NCBI RefSeq assembly: GCF_000247815.1
Contig: NC_021681.1
Location: 16,025,192 to 16,089,191 of the forward strand
Direction of reading: 5' to 3'
Source: Ficedula albicollis
Lineage: Eukaryota > Chordata > Aves > Passeriformes > Muscicapidae
Length of the DNA: 64,000 nucleotides
The notes beneath the pieces were generated by a model. That model saw only the letters and a list, made by a program, of their open reading frames with translations, was not told the origin of the DNA and ran no database searches. A program made the position numbers and the translations under genes. Positions 63,463-64,000 of the stretch are shown here, in pieces (position 1 is the first letter of the stretch; each line of letters opens with the position of its first letter).

Positions 63463-64000
63463 AATTTAAAAAAAATCAAGGAAGATCAGCTGTACTTGAG
63501 AATTGCACATGACAGGCAAAGCTCCTAAGAAAAAAAGATCATTTTCTCAAACTAAAAATTTCATTATCATGTGGGGGTTGGGGTGGGGGGTAAAGGACAA
63601 TGTTTTCTATGGGGATAAACCCCCACACTTCTAAGACAAAAATCTAAGAGCTGATGGCTTTTTACCAGAGCCTGAAACCATTCCTGTGCAAAACCACTAC
63701 AAGACTGACCCACAAAGTGGGGGAAGAACTGAGTACCACACACCAACCTGCACCCCTCTGCATATGCTGCAGCAGCAGCAACTCCAGATATGAATTTTTC
63801 AACATTTTGGCAACAAGTAGTATTCACCCAGGTACATGCCCACACTCAGAATTATTCAATCAGAACCTTATTTTCCACCCAAATGAATTTTGATAAAAAA
63901 TATTCAATTCGGCCTAATCAGTGGGGTTTAAACATCAGTCAAAATATTTTCTTGAATTGACTCCATCAGTGCCAGAGCACAGTACTACAACATTGATAAA

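Larger units (their letters stand above)
47208..64000 (-). other. LPP: LPP intron upstream of the start-codon exon (incomplete)
   Basis: The start-codon exon has a splice acceptor only 9 nt upstream of its ATG, so transcription starts further upstream and this stretch is a 5' UTR intron. No first exon or CpG-island promoter is visible up to 64000. It contains CR1 fragments (53.8-54.1, 57.1-57.4 and 63.4 kb) and tandem duplications at 49.5, 57.1 and 60.5 kb. The stretches 47.2-49.4, 49.7-53.8, 54.1-57.0, 57.4-60.4 and 60.7-63.3 kb are unremarkable apart from short A-rich runs. A non-coding 5' UTR exon could be hidden here, because such exons cannot be recognised without transcript data. Confidence 0.75.

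Overview
This is vertebrate, almost certainly avian, nuclear DNA. It is intron-rich and AT-leaning, and CpG is sparse outside a few short clusters. The interspersed repeats I recognise are mostly CR1 LINE fragments of the kind that dominate bird genomes, plus a few very old MIR/AmnSINE-like fossils. There are no operons, rRNA or tRNA genes, CRISPR arrays or intact mobile elements.

One gene can be supported: LPP (LIM domain-containing preferred translocation partner in lipoma), a zyxin-family focal-adhesion and actin-cytoskeleton protein, read on the minus strand. Two exons are visible. The first coding exon (47207 down to 47006, start codon at 47198) encodes residues 1-64 plus one base of codon 65. 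The next coding exon (15317 down to 15205, 113 bp) completes codon 65 and encodes residues 66-102, including two proline-rich Ena/VASP-binding modules. Both exons have good splice signals and their phases match. Everything from 15318 to 47005 is one 31.7-kb intron. Positions 1-15204 are the start of the next intron, and 47208-64000 is the intron upstream of the start-codon exon, leading towards 5' UTR exons I cannot see. The rest of the protein, including the three LIM domains, lies beyond position 1.

The introns hold CR1 fragments on both strands (near 5.4, 24.4, 26.7-27.3, 42.9, 53.8-54.1, 57.1-57.4 and 63.4 kb), ancient SINE fossils (11.1, 12.7 and 22.8 kb), simple repeats, and a notable number of short, mostly two-copy tandem duplications: eleven loci with main periods of 57-395 bp. 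Two of these lie in the same part of two separate CR1 copies. The oddest object is an uninterrupted run of 181 G at 29605-29785, flanked by long A tracts. It may be a sequencing or assembly artefact, or an extreme G-quadruplex-forming homopolymer.

Two short CpG clusters (10604-10713 and 36246-36397) stand out as candidate intronic regulatory elements. I found no convincing second protein-coding gene and no undescribed biological system. The long open frames are compatible with chance, low complexity or retroelement relics.
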